This document shows, one piece after another, positions 1 to 9,566 of a stretch of DNA of 64,000 bases. The stretch lies in the NCBI RefSeq assembly GCF_040024445.1, contig NZ_CP157276.1, forward strand, positions 4,340,001 through 4,404,000, written 5' to 3'. A program made the translations under genes and the position numbers. Under the pieces are notes generated by a model. The model searched no databases, was not told where the DNA came from, and saw only the letters and a list, made by a program, of their open reading frames with translations. Position 1 is the first letter of the stretch. Every line of letters begins with the position of its first letter. This stretch comes from Prescottella soli. Lineage in GTDB: Bacteria; Actinomycetota; Actinomycetes; Mycobacteriales; Mycobacteriaceae.

Positions 1-3000
1 CGCACCGTCTACCCCGACCGGTCCGGTGTCGGGCACCAGGTGATCCTCCCGGTCGGACAGCCGCTGCCGGGTGTCGACCTCGAGCCGGTCGCCGTCCGCG
101 CCGACGACGTCGCCGCGCGTGTCGTGGCCGTCGCGACGAGCCGGTTCGACGTCTCGGACGAGGTGCCGCTGCGGGTGCGCCTGTTCGCGGTGTCGCCGAC
201 CGAACACGTCCTCGCGCTGTCCGTCCACCACATCGCCGCCGATGGCTCCTCGATGGGCCCGCTGGTCCGCGACGTCATCACGGCGTACACCGCCCGCGCG
301 GCGGGGGCGCCGCCGCAGTGGGCGCCGCTGCCCGTCCAGTACGCGGATTACGCACTGTGGCAGCGCAACGTGCTGGGTGCCGAGACCGATCCGCAGTCGC
401 TGCTGTCCCGGCAGATCGCCTTCTGGCAGGAGCGATTGGCCGGAGTCCCGGACCAACTCGACCTCCCTACGGACCATCCGCGACCGGCCCACCAGTCGTA
501 CGCGGGCGCGACGGTCGGGGCCGACGTGGACGCGGCCACGCACCGGGCACTGGTCGAACTCGGCCGTGTCCACAATGCGAGCCCGTTCATGGTCATGCAC
601 GCGGCCCTCACGGTCCTGCTGGCCCGGCTGTCCCGGTCCGACGACATCGTCGTCGGCACCCCCATCGCGGGCCGGGGCGACGCCGCCCTCGACGCCCTGG
701 TCGGCATGTTCGTGAACACCCTCGCCCTGCGGGCGCGGATCGACCCGGCCGAGCCCTTCGCCGACCTGCTCGCGCGGGTGCGCGCCGCCGACCTCGACGC
801 CTTCGCCAACGACGACGTGCCGTTCGAGCGTCTCGTCGAGGTCCTCAACCCCGTGCGCTCGACGTCACGGCACCCGCTCTTCCAGGTCGGGTTCTCCTTC
901 CAGAACATGCGCATCGGTGCGCTCGCCCTTCCCGGACTCGAGGTCTCGCCGCTCGACGTCGACCTCGACCTCGCGAAGTTCGACCTGCACGCGACGATCG
1001 CCGACAACACGGACGACGACGGGACCCCGGCGGCGTTCGCGGTCAACTTCACGTACGCGACCGACCTCTTCACCGAGGCGACCGTGCGGCGGATCGCGCA
1101 GATGTACGTGCGGATCCTGCGCGCCGTGGTCGCCGACCCGTCCACGCCCGTCGGCGACCTGGACATGCTCGATCCGGTCGAACGCGAACGCGCACTGACC
1201 GAGTGGAACGCCACGGACCGCCCGTTGGACGCGGGCGCGACGCTCGCCGATCTGTTCGACGCGCGTGTCGCCGCGGCACCGCACGCGCCCGCGCTGGTGG
1301 CCGAGACCGAGCGCCTGACCTACGTCGAGTTCGACACCCGGGTCAATCGCCTCGCACGCCGCCTGATCGCGATGGGCGTCGGACCCGAGACCCGGGTCGC
1401 GCTGGCGATGCGCCGGTCCGTCGAGTTGCTCGTCGGCATGTACGCCGTCGCGAAGGCCGGCGGCGCCTACGTGCCGATCAATCCGGACCACCCCGCCGAC
1501 CGCACCGGGTACATCCTCGAGACGGCGCAGCCGGTCTGCGTACTCACCACCGCGCGCGACGGTTTCGAGACCGACGAGCACACGCCGGTGCTGCACGTGG
1601 ACACCGTCGACGGCAGCGGGATCGCGGACGGACCGGTCGTGGACCGCGAACGCACCGCGCCGCTGCGGGCCGGCAATACCGCCTACGTGATCTTCACGTC
1701 GGGCTCGACGGGACGCCCGAAGGGTGTCGCCGTCAGCCACGCCGCCGTCGTCAACCAGCTCGAATGGAAGCGCGCCGAGTACGGCCTCGGCGCGTCCGAC
1801 GCGGCCCTCCTCAAGACGGCGGCGACGTTCGACCTGTCGGTGTGGGAGTTCTGGTCCGCACTGACGTCGGGCGGACGACTCGTCGTCGCCGCCGCGGACG
1901 GGCACCGCGACCCCGGCTACCTCAACGCGCTGATGCGCCGCGAGCAGGTGACGACCCTGCACGTGGTGCCGTCGATGCTCCAGGCGTTGCTGGTCGAGTC
2001 GGGGGACCGGCTGCCCGAGTCGCTGCGCCGGGTCCTGGCGATCGGCGAGGTCCTGCCGGCCGACACGGCCGCTCGGTTCGCCGCCACCAATACCGCCGAA
2101 CTGGTCAACCTCTACGGCCCCACCGAGGCCGCGGTGTCCGTGACCGCACAGCGCGTCGGCGCCGTCGACGGCGCCGCGGCGGTACCGATCGGCCGCCCCG
2201 AATGGAACACCCGCCTGCTCGTGCTCGACGGCCGGCTGCGTCCGGTGCCCGTCGGCGTGCCCGGCGAGCTGTACCTCGCCGGCGCGCAGCTGGCCCGGGG
2301 GTACCACGGTCGCGCGGCACTCACCGCGGACCGCTTCGTCGCGGACCCGTACGGGCCCGCCGGCACCCGGATGTACCGCACCGGCGACGTCGTCGCCTGG
2401 CGAGCCGACGGCACCCTCGACTACGTGGGGCGCGCCGACTTCCAGGTGAAGCTGCGGGGCTTCCGGATCGAGCTCGGCGAGATCGAGACTGCCCTGCGGT
2501 CACGCGCCGACCTCGCCGAGGCGGCCGTCACCGTGCGGAGCGACGACCGGTCCGGCGACCGGCTGGTGGCGTACGTCGTGTCGGCCGACACCGAGCCCCT
2601 CGACACCGCCGCACTCGCAGCGGACCTCGCGGCGACCCTCCCGTCGTACATGGTGCCGTCGGTGTTCGTCGAACTCGACGCCCTGCCGCTGAACGTCAAC
2701 GGCAAGATCGACCGCAAGGCGCTGCCGGCGCCGGCGGTGGAGCCGCGGCAATTCCGTGCCCCGGTCACGCCACACGAGATCGCGGTCGCCGGTGCCTTCG
2801 CGGACGCGCTCGGGGTCGACAAGGTCGGGCTCGACGACGACTTCTTCGAAATCGGCGGCAATTCTCTCGTCGCCGTGACCGTCGTGGCCGCGCTGCGCGA
2901 CGCCCTCGATGTCCCGGTGCCGCTGCAGTGGATGTTCGTCGATCCCTCGGTCGAGAGCATCGCCGCGCGGATCGAATCCGGCGCACAGGCCGCCGCGGGG

Positions 3001-3789
3001 GAGGACGACTCCTCCGGCCTCGGCGTGGTGCTGCCGGTGCGCTCCGCGGGAACCTCGGAGCCGCTGTTCTGCATCCACCCGGTCACCGGGCTGTCGTGGG
3101 GCTTCGCCGGACTCGCCGGGCATGTGAGCGATGACCGCCCGATCTACGGAATCCAGTCGCCGGCGCTGTCCGAGGACATCGAGCTGCCCGCCACCATCGA
3201 GGACTGGGCCGCACTGTACGTCGAGCGGATCCGGCGGATTCAGCCGAGCGGCCCGTACCACCTCGTCGGCTGGTCCCTGGGCGGATCGATCGCCCACGCC
3301 ATGGCGGTCCAGCTGCGCGCCATGGGCGAAGCGGTGCCGACCCTGGCCATGCTCGACAGTCATGTGCTCGACCCGCAGACGGACGTCGTCGAACACGAGG
3401 ACCCGTCGCTCGCCGACCTCCTCGGCGAGTTCGCGGTAGAACTCGCGGGCGGCGACGTCGCCCTCCGAGAGCTGGATCCGGGGCGCGTCCACACCATCCT
3501 GCGCAGGCTGCCGGCACCGTTCGACAGGATCGCCGGGCGATGGGAGCGCATTCTCGAGGGCATCTCGCACTCGTTCGCCCTGCTCGACCGCTACCGACCG
3601 GGCGACTTCGACGGAGATCTGCTCTACTTCCGAGCGAGCAGGGGCGAGATCGACGGCGTGGACGGGTGGCGCGGGTCGGTCCGCGGATCGGTCGACGTGG
3701 TCCCGGTCGCTGCCGGACACTGGCAGATGACCTCGCCGGAGGCACTCGACGTGGTCGGGTCCGAACTCGACCGCTACCTGCGCCGCTGA
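1..3789 (+). CDS. Nonribosomal peptide synthetase, C-terminal part (C-A-T-TE), 5' end outside window
   Basis: The frame is open from the first base, so the gene starts upstream; 1262 residues are visible. Domain order: condensation (HHxxxDG at residues 76-82), adenylation (core A3 [11 protein letters not shown] near 565-575, [26 protein letters not shown]), carrier protein (GGNSL, phosphopantetheine serine about 955), and type I thioesterase (GWSLGG, serine about 1092; Asp about 1119; His about 1240). This is therefore the last module of an assembly line: it adds one residue and releases the peptide. The adenylation pocket read by eye (D, L, W, H, L, I, L, V) resembles serine codes but is not a textbook match. 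No epimerase is visible. The product cannot be named; a siderophore or peptidolipid is possible. The DrrABC-type exporter nearby could move the product. Confidence 0.95.
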   Translation, partial: RTVYPDRSGVGHQVILPVGQPLPGVDLEPVAVRADDVAARVVAVATSRFDVSDEVPLRVRLFAVSPTEHVLALSVHHIAADGSSMGPLVRDVITAYTARAAGAPPQWAPLPVQYADYALWQRNVLGAETDPQSLLSRQIAFWQERLAGVPDQLDLPTDHPRPAHQSYAGATVGADVDAATHRALVELGRVHNASPFMVMHAALTVLLARLSRSDDIVVGTPIAGRGDAALDALVGMFVNTLALRARIDPAEPFADLLARVRAADLDAFANDDVPFERLVEVLNPVRSTSRHPLFQVGFSFQNMRIGALALPGLEVSPLDVDLDLAKFDLHATIADNTDDDGTPAAFAVNFTYATDLFTEATVRRIAQMYVRILRAVVADPSTPVGDLDMLDPVERERALTEWNATDRPLDAGATLADLFDARVAAAPHAPALVAETERLTYVEFDTRVNRLARRLIAMGVGPETRVALAMRRSVELLVGMYAVAKAGGAYVPINPDHPADRTGYILETAQPVCVLTTARDGFETDEHTPVLHVDTVDGSGIADGPVVDRERTAPLRAGNTAYVIFTSGSTGRPKGVAVSHAAVVNQLEWKRAEYGLGASDAALLKTAATFDLSVWEFWSALTSGGRLVVAAADGHRDPGYLNALMRREQVTTLHVVPSMLQALLVESGDRLPESLRRVLAIGEVLPADTAARFAATNTAELVNLYGPTEAAVSVTAQRVGAVDGAAAVPIGRPEWNTRLLVLDGRLRPVPVGVPGELYLAGAQLARGYHGRAALTADRFVADPYGPAGTRMYRTGDVVAWRADGTLDYVGRADFQVKLRGFRIELGEIETALRSRADLAEAAVTVRSDDRSGDRLVAYVVSADTEPLDTAALAADLAATLPSYMVPSVFVELDALPLNVNGKIDRKALPAPAVEPRQFRAPVTPHEIAVAGAFADALGVDKVGLDDDFFEIGGNSLVAVTVVAALRDALDVPVPLQWMFVDPSVESIAARIESGAQAAAGEDDSSGLGVVLPVRSAGTSEPLFCIHPVTGLSWGFAGLAGHVSDDRPIYGIQSPALSEDIELPATIEDWAALYVERIRRIQPSGPYHLVGWSLGGSIAHAMAVQLRAMGEAVPTLAMLDSHVLDPQTDVVEHEDPSLADLLGEFAVELAGGDVALRELDPGRVHTILRRLPAPFDRIAGRWERILEGISHSFALLDRYRPGDFDGDLLYFRASRGEIDGVDGWRGSVRGSVDVVPVAAGHWQMTSPEALDVVGSELDRYLRR

Positions 3790-3802
3790 GCGGAGAGCTG
3801 CA

Positions 3803-3854
3803 CGGAACACCATGGCCGGTCCACTCGGAAGAGTGGACCGGCCACGGTGTTCCG
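3803..3854. terminator. Bidirectional hairpin between convergent NRPS and lipase genes
   Basis: An inverted repeat of about 24 bases per arm (CGGAACACC...GGTGTTCCG outer, TGGCCGGTCCACTC inner) with a GGAA loop lies between two convergent stop codons. There is one mismatch. It has no clear U-tract on either side, as is common for actinobacterial terminators. Confidence 0.85.
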
Positions 3855-3862
3855 GTGCCCGA

Positions 3863-4813
3863 TCAGCAGGGAGCCGAACCCGGGGTGCTCGGATCGAGGG
3901 CACGCCGCACCAGGAACGTCGCCCGGGGATCTTCGGTGAGCCCCACGTGCGAGATCGTCGCCCCCGGGCAGCTGTCCTGGACCCATTCGTTGCGTACCGA
4001 CCCGGCGCCGGGAACGAGGAACGACCCCTCGGGCGGCGTCACGACCGCATCGGTCCGGGACGCGATGACCGTGTAGGTGATGCCCGGCATCGTCTCGCCG
4101 ACGGCGTTGAGGTCGGCGAGGAACCGGGAGCCGATCAGCTGCTGATACGACGCGAGCCCGATGCTCAGCCCGGCGAGCACTTCGTTCGTGCGCTCGTCGG
4201 TGACCCCCAGCGAGGTGAACGCGTCGATGAGACGCTGCTGGCCGTTGAACGTGGTGCCATGCGTGGTGGGGCCCAGCATCACGAGGCTGTGCACCTTGTT
4301 GCGCGACGGATCGACCGGGTCGGCTCCGCCCTCGAATCGCAGGTACTGGCGGGTCATCGTGCCGCCCTGGGAGTGACCGACGATGTCGACCTGAGCGGAG
4401 CCGGTGCGGGCGCGGACGGTGTCGACGAATCCCGCCAGTTCGCGGGCGGAGGCGCGGATGTCGCCGCTGCCCCAGGACTGCGCCGCCACGCCGTAGTTCA
4501 ACGCGAATACGCAGTACCCCTCGCTCCGCAGGCTCGGGGAGATCGTGCCCCAGGTCTCCTGCATGCTCATGCCGGTCCCGTGGACGAGGATCACCGGCCG
4601 AGGATGCTGCGGGGACGGGCGGCAGGACCAGTCGTTGGCGCCGGCGGGGGCCCCTTCAGGGGAGACGACCTGGTTCGCGGCCGGCGCCGTCAGTTCGGCG
4701 CTTCCCGGCGCCGGATCGGCTGACGCGGCGGCCGGCTGGAGACCGACCGCACCGAACAGGACCGCGGCGGCAGTCGCGAGGAGGCGCGCCGACCGACGGC
4801 GTCGAAGGACCAT
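3863..4813 (-). CDS. Secreted alpha/beta-hydrolase lipase (triacylglycerol lipase-like)
   Basis: 316 residues. The ATG start was chosen because it begins a classical signal peptide (MVLRRRRSAR, hydrophobic core, ASA-type cleavage site near residue 32) and has AGGAG about 9 bases upstream; an upstream in-frame start would bury the signal. The mature protein has the oxyanion-loop motif LVHGTG (about 76-81) and the nucleophile elbow GHSQGG (serine about 148). It probably hydrolyses extracellular acylglycerols or similar esters. A paralogue with the same NDW-C...HPRPVILVHGTG block lies at 28657-29622. It is transcribed away from the ABC exporter genes, 183 bases downstream of them on the same strand, so co-transcription is possible but a separate promoter is more likely. 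Confidence 0.9.
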   Translation of the reverse strand: MVLRRRRSARLLATAAAVLFGAVGLQPAAASADPAPGSAELTAPAANQVVSPEGAPAGANDWSCRPSPQHPRPVILVHGTGMSMQETWGTISPSLRSEGYCVFALNYGVAAQSWGSGDIRASARELAGFVDTVRARTGSAQVDIVGHSQGGTMTRQYLRFEGGADPVDPSRNKVHSLVMLGPTTHGTTFNGQQRLIDAFTSLGVTDERTNEVLAGLSIGLASYQQLIGSRFLADLNAVGETMPGITYTVIASRTDAVVTPPEGSFLVPGAGSVRNEWVQDSCPGATISHVGLTEDPRATFLVRRALDPSTPGSAPC

Positions 4814-4996
4814 TCTGGGTGCTCCTGAAGAGGGGAGGAGAGGTGATTCGCTGAGATTGATATCAGACGAAAAGGGCATACCTACCCCAAAGGGCAGGTG
4901 AAAATCAGGATGATTCCGGATGACAGGTCGACTCGGGCAACGGCGAGACACCCCGACCGCGAGGAGCGACGGGTCTGGACGCCGAACGAACCCTGC

Positions 4997-5860
4997 TCAG
5001 CCCGTCTCGGCGGCGCGCCGGTAGCCGCGGATGGCGGGATAGACGAAGACCGCGATCATCCCGAACGACCAGGCGAGCGTCTGCAGCACCGGCACCAGTG
5101 TCGGTCCGCCGAGCGCGAGTGCCCGCATCGCGTCGATCGCGCACGACATCGGCTGCGCCGCGACGATCGGTTGCAGCCACGTCGGGTACGCCATCACCGG
5201 CACGAATCCGGAGTTGAAGAACATCAGGAGGGTGCAGCTGATCGAGACGAGCTCGACCAGCGGCGCATCGCCTGCGACGGTGGCCAGCGCCGTCACCATC
5301 ATCGCGAAGCCCATTCCGAAGATGATCGGAAGCAACAGCAGCAAGATGCTCGGCAGGATTCCCTGCGTCAGGCGGAAGCCGAGCACGAACCCGACCGCCA
5401 GGATCACGAGGGTCGTGACGAAGACCCGCACGGCCTCCGCCATCATGCGGCCGACGAGACCCGCGGCGCGATGGATCGGCAGCGTCCAGAACCGTGACAG
5501 CAGACCCGTCTTCCGTTCGGCCCGTAAGCCGACGGCACTCACGATCGAGCCGAACATCGCGCCGATGAGGATGATCATCGGAACCTGGCCGTAGACGGCG
5601 GGCTGACCCGTCGCCGCGGTCACGGTGTTGCCGATGACGATCCGGAACATCACCAGTGTCAGAGCCGGGTACAGGAGCGCCTGGATCATCGTGGACGGAT
5701 CGCGCGACCAGCGCATCAGCAGCCGCTTGCACTGGATGAGGCTGTGGGTCCACAGCGCCCTGGCGGACGACTCGGGCCACGTCTCGTTCGGCAGCGGGAA
5801 CGCGAACATGCCGTCAGCGGACGGGCTCGCGGTCATCGTGGACTTAGCGGAGTTGCTCAC
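4997..5860 (-). CDS. ABC-2 type exporter permease (DrrC-like)
   Basis: 287 residues. A cytoplasmic N-terminus is followed by about six hydrophobic segments, with the ABC-2 membrane signature region ('RFWTLPIHR' loop, 'NSGFVPV' before the last segments). The GTG start overlaps the stop codon of the upstream permease by four bases (GTGA), which indicates translational coupling. With the neighbouring permease and ATPase it forms a DrrABC-like exporter (two different permeases, one ATPase), a family that moves hydrophobic compounds such as daunorubicin or mycobacterial PDIM outward. Its substrate here is unknown; the nearby NRPS product is one candidate. Confidence 0.88.
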   Translation of the reverse strand: MSNSAKSTMTASPSADGMFAFPLPNETWPESSARALWTHSLIQCKRLLMRWSRDPSTMIQALLYPALTLVMFRIVIGNTVTAATGQPAVYGQVPMIILIGAMFGSIVSAVGLRAERKTGLLSRFWTLPIHRAAGLVGRMMAEAVRVFVTTLVILAVGFVLGFRLTQGILPSILLLLLPIIFGMGFAMMVTALATVAGDAPLVELVSISCTLLMFFNSGFVPVMAYPTWLQPIVAAQPMSCAIDAMRALALGGPTLVPVLQTLAWSFGMIAVFVYPAIRGYRRAAETG

Positions 5861-6720
5861 TTGCGCCTCACGCTTGCCCACACGGCCAGGGGAGCGAAGA
5901 CCGCCATCAGCCCGACGCACCACGCCGCGGCGGGGAAGAACGTCGACGCGGTCAGCGAGCCCGCGGCCATGTCGCGCATGGCGTAGGAGAACTGGGAAAT
6001 CGGCTGGTTGCGCACGAACGGCTGGATCCACTCGGGGAATCCGGAGACCGGAACGAACCCGCTCGACAACATCCCGAGGATCAACTGGGGTAACGCGAGT
6101 GACTGCGAGGTCGCCTCGGGGGATTTCGCGAGCGTGCCGATCGCGTCGGCACCGAGGGACAACGCGAGACTGATCGCGAGCGCCAACAGACAGAACAGCG
6201 CGGCCAGCGCTACTCCGCCGCTGAAGCGGAACCCGATGACGTAGCCGTAAATGAGCGCCGCTGTGAGTGTGATCGTGGACCGCACCAGTCCGCTCGTCAT
6301 CCGCGATATCAGCGGAACCGGCCCCGACACCGGCATCGTCTTCAGCCGTGTCGTCAGGCCGTGCAGGGCCTCGACCGACGCCAACTGCGACGCCGAGATC
6401 GCGGTGAACGCCATCGCCTGCAGCACGATGATCGGCATCAGGAACTGGGCGTAGTCGATGCCCTGCAGCTTCATCACGAAGCGCAGCGGGAGGTAGAAGC
6501 CGATCGTGAAGATCAACGGCGCGATGACCGCGACCGCGAGCTCACCGGTCTTCACCATCGACTTGAGCGTGCGGCCGGTCAGCGCGAGCCACTGCTGGAA
6601 GCCGTTGGGATCCGGGCGCCGGTGCGAGCCGATCCGCCTCGCCGGTACCGTCAGCGTTGCCCGGTCCGACGCCGTGGACACCGTGAGGCCCTGCGCGGCG
6701 CTCTTCGCCGGGGTGCTCAT
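5857..6720 (-). CDS. ABC-2 type exporter permease (DrrB-like)
   Basis: 287 residues with about six membrane segments and the same architecture as the next permease ('LKTMPVSGPVPLISR' cytoplasmic loop, 'SSGFVPVSGFPEW' before the C-terminal segments), so the two are paralogues likely to pair as a heterodimer. The start is the ATG that overlaps the ATPase stop codon (ATGA); upstream in-frame codons would read through the ATPase gene. It is the middle gene of a three-gene coupled unit. Which permease corresponds to DrrB and which to DrrC is inferred from gene order only. Confidence 0.88.
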   Translation of the reverse strand: MSTPAKSAAQGLTVSTASDRATLTVPARRIGSHRRPDPNGFQQWLALTGRTLKSMVKTGELAVAVIAPLIFTIGFYLPLRFVMKLQGIDYAQFLMPIIVLQAMAFTAISASQLASVEALHGLTTRLKTMPVSGPVPLISRMTSGLVRSTITLTAALIYGYVIGFRFSGGVALAALFCLLALAISLALSLGADAIGTLAKSPEATSQSLALPQLILGMLSSGFVPVSGFPEWIQPFVRNQPISQFSYAMRDMAAGSLTASTFFPAAAWCVGLMAVFAPLAVWASVRRK

Positions 6721-7697
6721 CGCTGGGTCTCCGGCGCGGAATGACCCGTCAGAGACAGGAAGACGTCGTCGAGCGACGGGCGGCGCAGCGCGATGTCGGC
6801 GAGCTCGATGCCCGCGGCGTCCAGTCGGCGCAGCGCCTCCGACAGCGTCGCGGCGCCGTCGGGTGCCGGGAGCGAGACACGATCGATGCCCTCGCCGCCC
6901 TCGGCGACCTCGGCGCGCACCTCCGGCGGAACGAGATTGCCGAGCGCGTGCACGGCCCACGGCAACTTCTGCGGATCGAGCGGCACCACCTCGCAGTAGC
7001 TACCGCCGGTACGCGCCTTCAACTGGTCCGCGGTGCCCTCGGCGATCACGGTGCCGCGGTCGATGACGATGATGTTGTCGCTGAGCAGGTCGGCCTCCTC
7101 GAGGTACTGCGTGGTCAGCAGCACGGTGATGCCCTGCTCCTTCAGCGAGGTGACGAGGGACCACACGCCCTGACGGCTGCGCGGATCGAGACCGGTGGTC
7201 GGCTCGTCGAGGAACACGACCTCGGGGCGGACGACGAGTCCGCACGCGATGTCGATCCGTCGGCGCATACCTCCGGAGTAGTTGCGGACGGCTCGCTTAC
7301 CGGCGTCGAGGAGATCGAACTCGGTGAGCAGCGCCTGCGCCCGCTGCTTGGCGGATGTGCGATCGAGACCCATCAGCCGACCGAACAGCTCGATGTTCTC
7401 GCGGCCCGAGAGGGTCTCGTCGAGCGCGGCGTACTGGCCCGTCATCATGATCGAGCGCCGGACGTCGGCGGCATGCGTGATGACGTCGTGCCCGGCGACC
7501 ACCGCGCGTCCACTGTCGGGGCGCAGCAGGGTCGACAGCACCTTCACCGTCGTCGTCTTGCCGGCGCCGTTGGGCCCGAGAATCCCCAGGACCGTGCCGC
7601 GCTTGGCTTCGAAACTGACACCCTGCAAGGCCTTCACGTCGCCGAAGGATTTGTGGACGTCGTCGACCAGCACAGCTGCGTCCTGGAATATGGGCAT
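6717..7697 (-). CDS. ABC exporter ATPase (DrrA-like, daunorubicin-resistance family)
   Basis: 326 residues. Walker A GPNGAGKTT at 41-49, ABC signature NYSGGMRRR near 139-147, and Walker B VVFLDEPTTGLD near 160-171 are all intact. The C-terminal 100 residues are the extension typical of DrrA-type ATPases and contain 'RPSLDDVFLSLTGH'. The ATG was preferred over a GTG two codons upstream because GGAG sits five bases before the ATG and directly abuts the GTG. It energises the two permeases encoded immediately downstream. An export role is well supported by family; the cargo is not known. Confidence 0.93.
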   Translation of the reverse strand: MPIFQDAAVLVDDVHKSFGDVKALQGVSFEAKRGTVLGILGPNGAGKTTTVKVLSTLLRPDSGRAVVAGHDVITHAADVRRSIMMTGQYAALDETLSGRENIELFGRLMGLDRTSAKQRAQALLTEFDLLDAGKRAVRNYSGGMRRRIDIACGLVVRPEVVFLDEPTTGLDPRSRQGVWSLVTSLKEQGITVLLTTQYLEEADLLSDNIIVIDRGTVIAEGTADQLKARTGGSYCEVVPLDPQKLPWAVHALGNLVPPEVRAEVAEGGEGIDRVSLPAPDGAATLSEALRRLDAAGIELADIALRRPSLDDVFLSLTGHSAPETQR

Positions 7698-7797
7698 CGA
7701 CACTCCGCTAGTTCACCTGGGTTGGATGGGTGACCGTCTCTCAGGGTCCACGCGTCCATCCGTCGACGTGTATTCCCTCCGCTTCGGGGAAATGTTA

Positions 7798-7820
7798 CCC
7801 GGCGGCACGGCCGCGCCGGG
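7798..7820. terminator. Short GC hairpin downstream of the GntR-family gene
   Basis: CCCGGCG and CGCCGGG form a 7-base-pair stem with a 9-base loop, in the 195-base gap between the regulator stop codon and the exporter ATPase start. CTTTTC follows on the plus strand. It could end the regulator transcript. The rest of the gap shows no gene. Confidence 0.4.
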
Positions 7821-7892
7821 CTTTTCGGACGCCGGAGCGGGAATACCCGGGGCGCGCGGACAGCCCGCGTCCGTGTCCGGTCTACCGCCGGA

Positions 7893-8588
7893 TCAGTCCC
7901 AGATCCCGGCCGACTCGAGGTGCCGCACCAGGCGCTTTGCGCCGTCCTCGAAGTGGGCTCGGGTCTCCGCGGCGACCGCTGCGTGGTCCCGTGCGAGGAG
8001 CGCGGAGAGCAGACGTGTGTGACTCGCCACCGCGTCGTCGCCCCAGCGCCGATCCGACGAATAGAAATGGACCGGCGTGTAGCGGGTGGCCCCCAGCAGG
8101 AACCACGACAGTTTGCGCGCGCCCACCAGCCGGTTGAGGTACCGGTGGAAGCCGAACTCGAGCTCCTCGATCCTGGTCGCGTCGCCGACGTCGACGGCAC
8201 GCCGCAACTGCTCGTTGAGCTCCGTCAGTTCCGCGGCGGCCTCGTCGTCGACGCGCTCGACGGCCCGCACGGCCAGCTCCTCGGCGATCTGCCCCTGCAG
8301 CCAGAAGATGTCGGCCACGTCCTCCCTGCTCAGGGGCGCGACGACGTACCCGCGGTGGGGAACCAGTTCGACGAGACCCTCGCCGCGCAGTGTCAACAGC
8401 GCCTCCCGGACCGGCGTGACACTGACGCCGAGGTCCGCCGCGGTCTCGTCCAGGCGGATGAAGTCACCCGGACGCACCCCGCCCGACATGATCAGGTTGC
8501 GCACGTGCACGGCGACGTCGTCGGACAGTTGGGGGCGACGGCGCAACGCACGAGCCGATGCGGAACGGGGGGCGGCGGACGGGGCCAT
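7893..8588 (-). CDS. GntR-family transcriptional regulator, FadR/FCD type
   Basis: 231 residues. An N-terminal winged helix-turn-helix (about 20-86, including DLGVSVTPVREAL and the wing 'HRGYVV') is followed by an all-helical FCD ligand domain (about 95-220) with the usual acidic and histidine residues of that fold ('EFGFHRYLNRL', 'HTRLLSALLARDH', 'AHFEDG'). FCD regulators sense organic acids, often through a bound metal. The ATG has AAGGAG seven bases upstream. It is divergent from the MpaB-like gene, with a 157-base shared control region, and lies upstream of the exporter genes on the same strand; either could be its target. The ligand cannot be told from sequence. Confidence 0.92.
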   Translation of the reverse strand: MAPSAAPRSASARALRRRPQLSDDVAVHVRNLIMSGGVRPGDFIRLDETAADLGVSVTPVREALLTLRGEGLVELVPHRGYVVAPLSREDVADIFWLQGQIAEELAVRAVERVDDEAAAELTELNEQLRRAVDVGDATRIEELEFGFHRYLNRLVGARKLSWFLLGATRYTPVHFYSSDRRWGDDAVASHTRLLSALLARDHAAVAAETRAHFEDGAKRLVRHLESAGIWD

Positions 8589-8745
8589 CGAGTACTCCTT
8601 CGCGGGACGCGCACGTGCCGGCCGACGTCGACATAGGCGACCGGCAGTGACGTGTCCGATACCGGACCCGCTGGTGTGATGCGTGCAACGATCAGATTCG
8701 GTCGAATATATCGGGTGACTCGCGCGGGAGATCTGCGCGCCGGAC

Positions 8746-9495
8746 GTGCGGGGGCGTTTCATGCTCTCGCCCGCGTGGGCGCGCCGAGCGGGCGCTCCCA
8801 TCCGCCGATTCATCCGGATCGACCCCGAGCCCACGCCCGACGACCTGGCCTTCGTCGCCGAGGCACTGACGCGGTGCGACGACGCGGGTGACGCGCTCGC
8901 CGCCGCGATCACCCAGGACCGCGCCGTGACGATGAAGCAGTTCCGGACCGCGCTCGCCGACGGGATCGGCGCCGTGCCCGACGCACCCGAAGCCCTGCGC
9001 ACGTTCTTCAACTCGATCGAACGGAGGCCCGACTGGGTCGACGACGCTCTGATGCAGCGCGGAGACGAGGTGTGTCGGCGCGGGGGACTCAACGGCCTCG
9101 ACGTGCTCGGCTCCGCCCTTCTCGCGGGCTACCGGAGTTCGGCGACGACCGATCTGCTCGCGCGGACCGGACGGCTGAACGGGGACGGCGCGCGGCGGAG
9201 GGTGGGGGAGACCGTCAAGTGGTGGTACGAGTGCGTGCAGCCGGGCGGCATGTACCGGGACGGCCAGGGCTGGCAACTGACGGTTCACGTGCGGCTCATG
9301 CACGCGATGATCAATCGGCACTACACCGGCAGTGACGACTGGAGCGTCGAGGACTGGGGGCTGCCGATCAACCAGGCCGATCAGTCGGCCACCTACGAGT
9401 TGTTCTGCATCCCCGCGAACTTCGTCAAGCACACCGCGGCGCGGATCGTGCCCGGCGGGTCCGGGTGGCTGCTGCAGCGCGGCGAACGGGAGTAG
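8746..9495 (+). CDS. MpaB-like/latex-clearing-protein family oxygenase (DUF2236), unusually short
   Basis: 249 residues. The heart of the family is clear: 'WV...L...GDEVCRRGG', 'GETVKWWYECVQPGGM' and the putative haem-region helix 'TVHVRLMHAMINRHY', then 'WGLPINQADQSATYELF'. After that helix, family members normally continue for another 100 or more residues, but this protein ends within about 30, so it may be a C-terminally deleted, possibly inactive copy. The GTG start has no good ribosome site; the ATG five codons downstream is preceded by GGGGG and may be the true start. The family comprises haem-dependent oxygenases or oxygenase-like proteins. It is divergent from the GntR regulator. Confidence 0.75.
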   Translation: MRGRFMLSPAWARRAGAPIRRFIRIDPEPTPDDLAFVAEALTRCDDAGDALAAAITQDRAVTMKQFRTALADGIGAVPDAPEALRTFFNSIERRPDWVDDALMQRGDEVCRRGGLNGLDVLGSALLAGYRSSATTDLLARTGRLNGDGARRRVGETVKWWYECVQPGGMYRDGQGWQLTVHVRLMHAMINRHYTGSDDWSVEDWGLPINQADQSATYELFCIPANFVKHTAARIVPGGSGWLLQRGERE

Positions 9496-9566
9496 TACCG
9501 GGGGATGATGCGCCACTTCCCGCGCGAGCGGCCGAGGTCGCCCGCCAGCCGTGAGCCCGGCAGGCG

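Noticed and set aside
318-3134. 938-codon plus-strand open frame
   Set aside because: Shadow of the NRPS gene in another frame; arginine/alanine/proline-rich with no domain similarity.
2500-3903. 467-codon minus-strand open frame across the NRPS 3' end
   Set aside because: Antisense shadow caused by high GC at third positions; it would also span the terminator at 3803-3854.
4814-4996. Iron-box-like GGTAGG/GCCC sequence upstream of the lipase
   Set aside because: Only one half resembles an IdeR site; the inverted half is missing.
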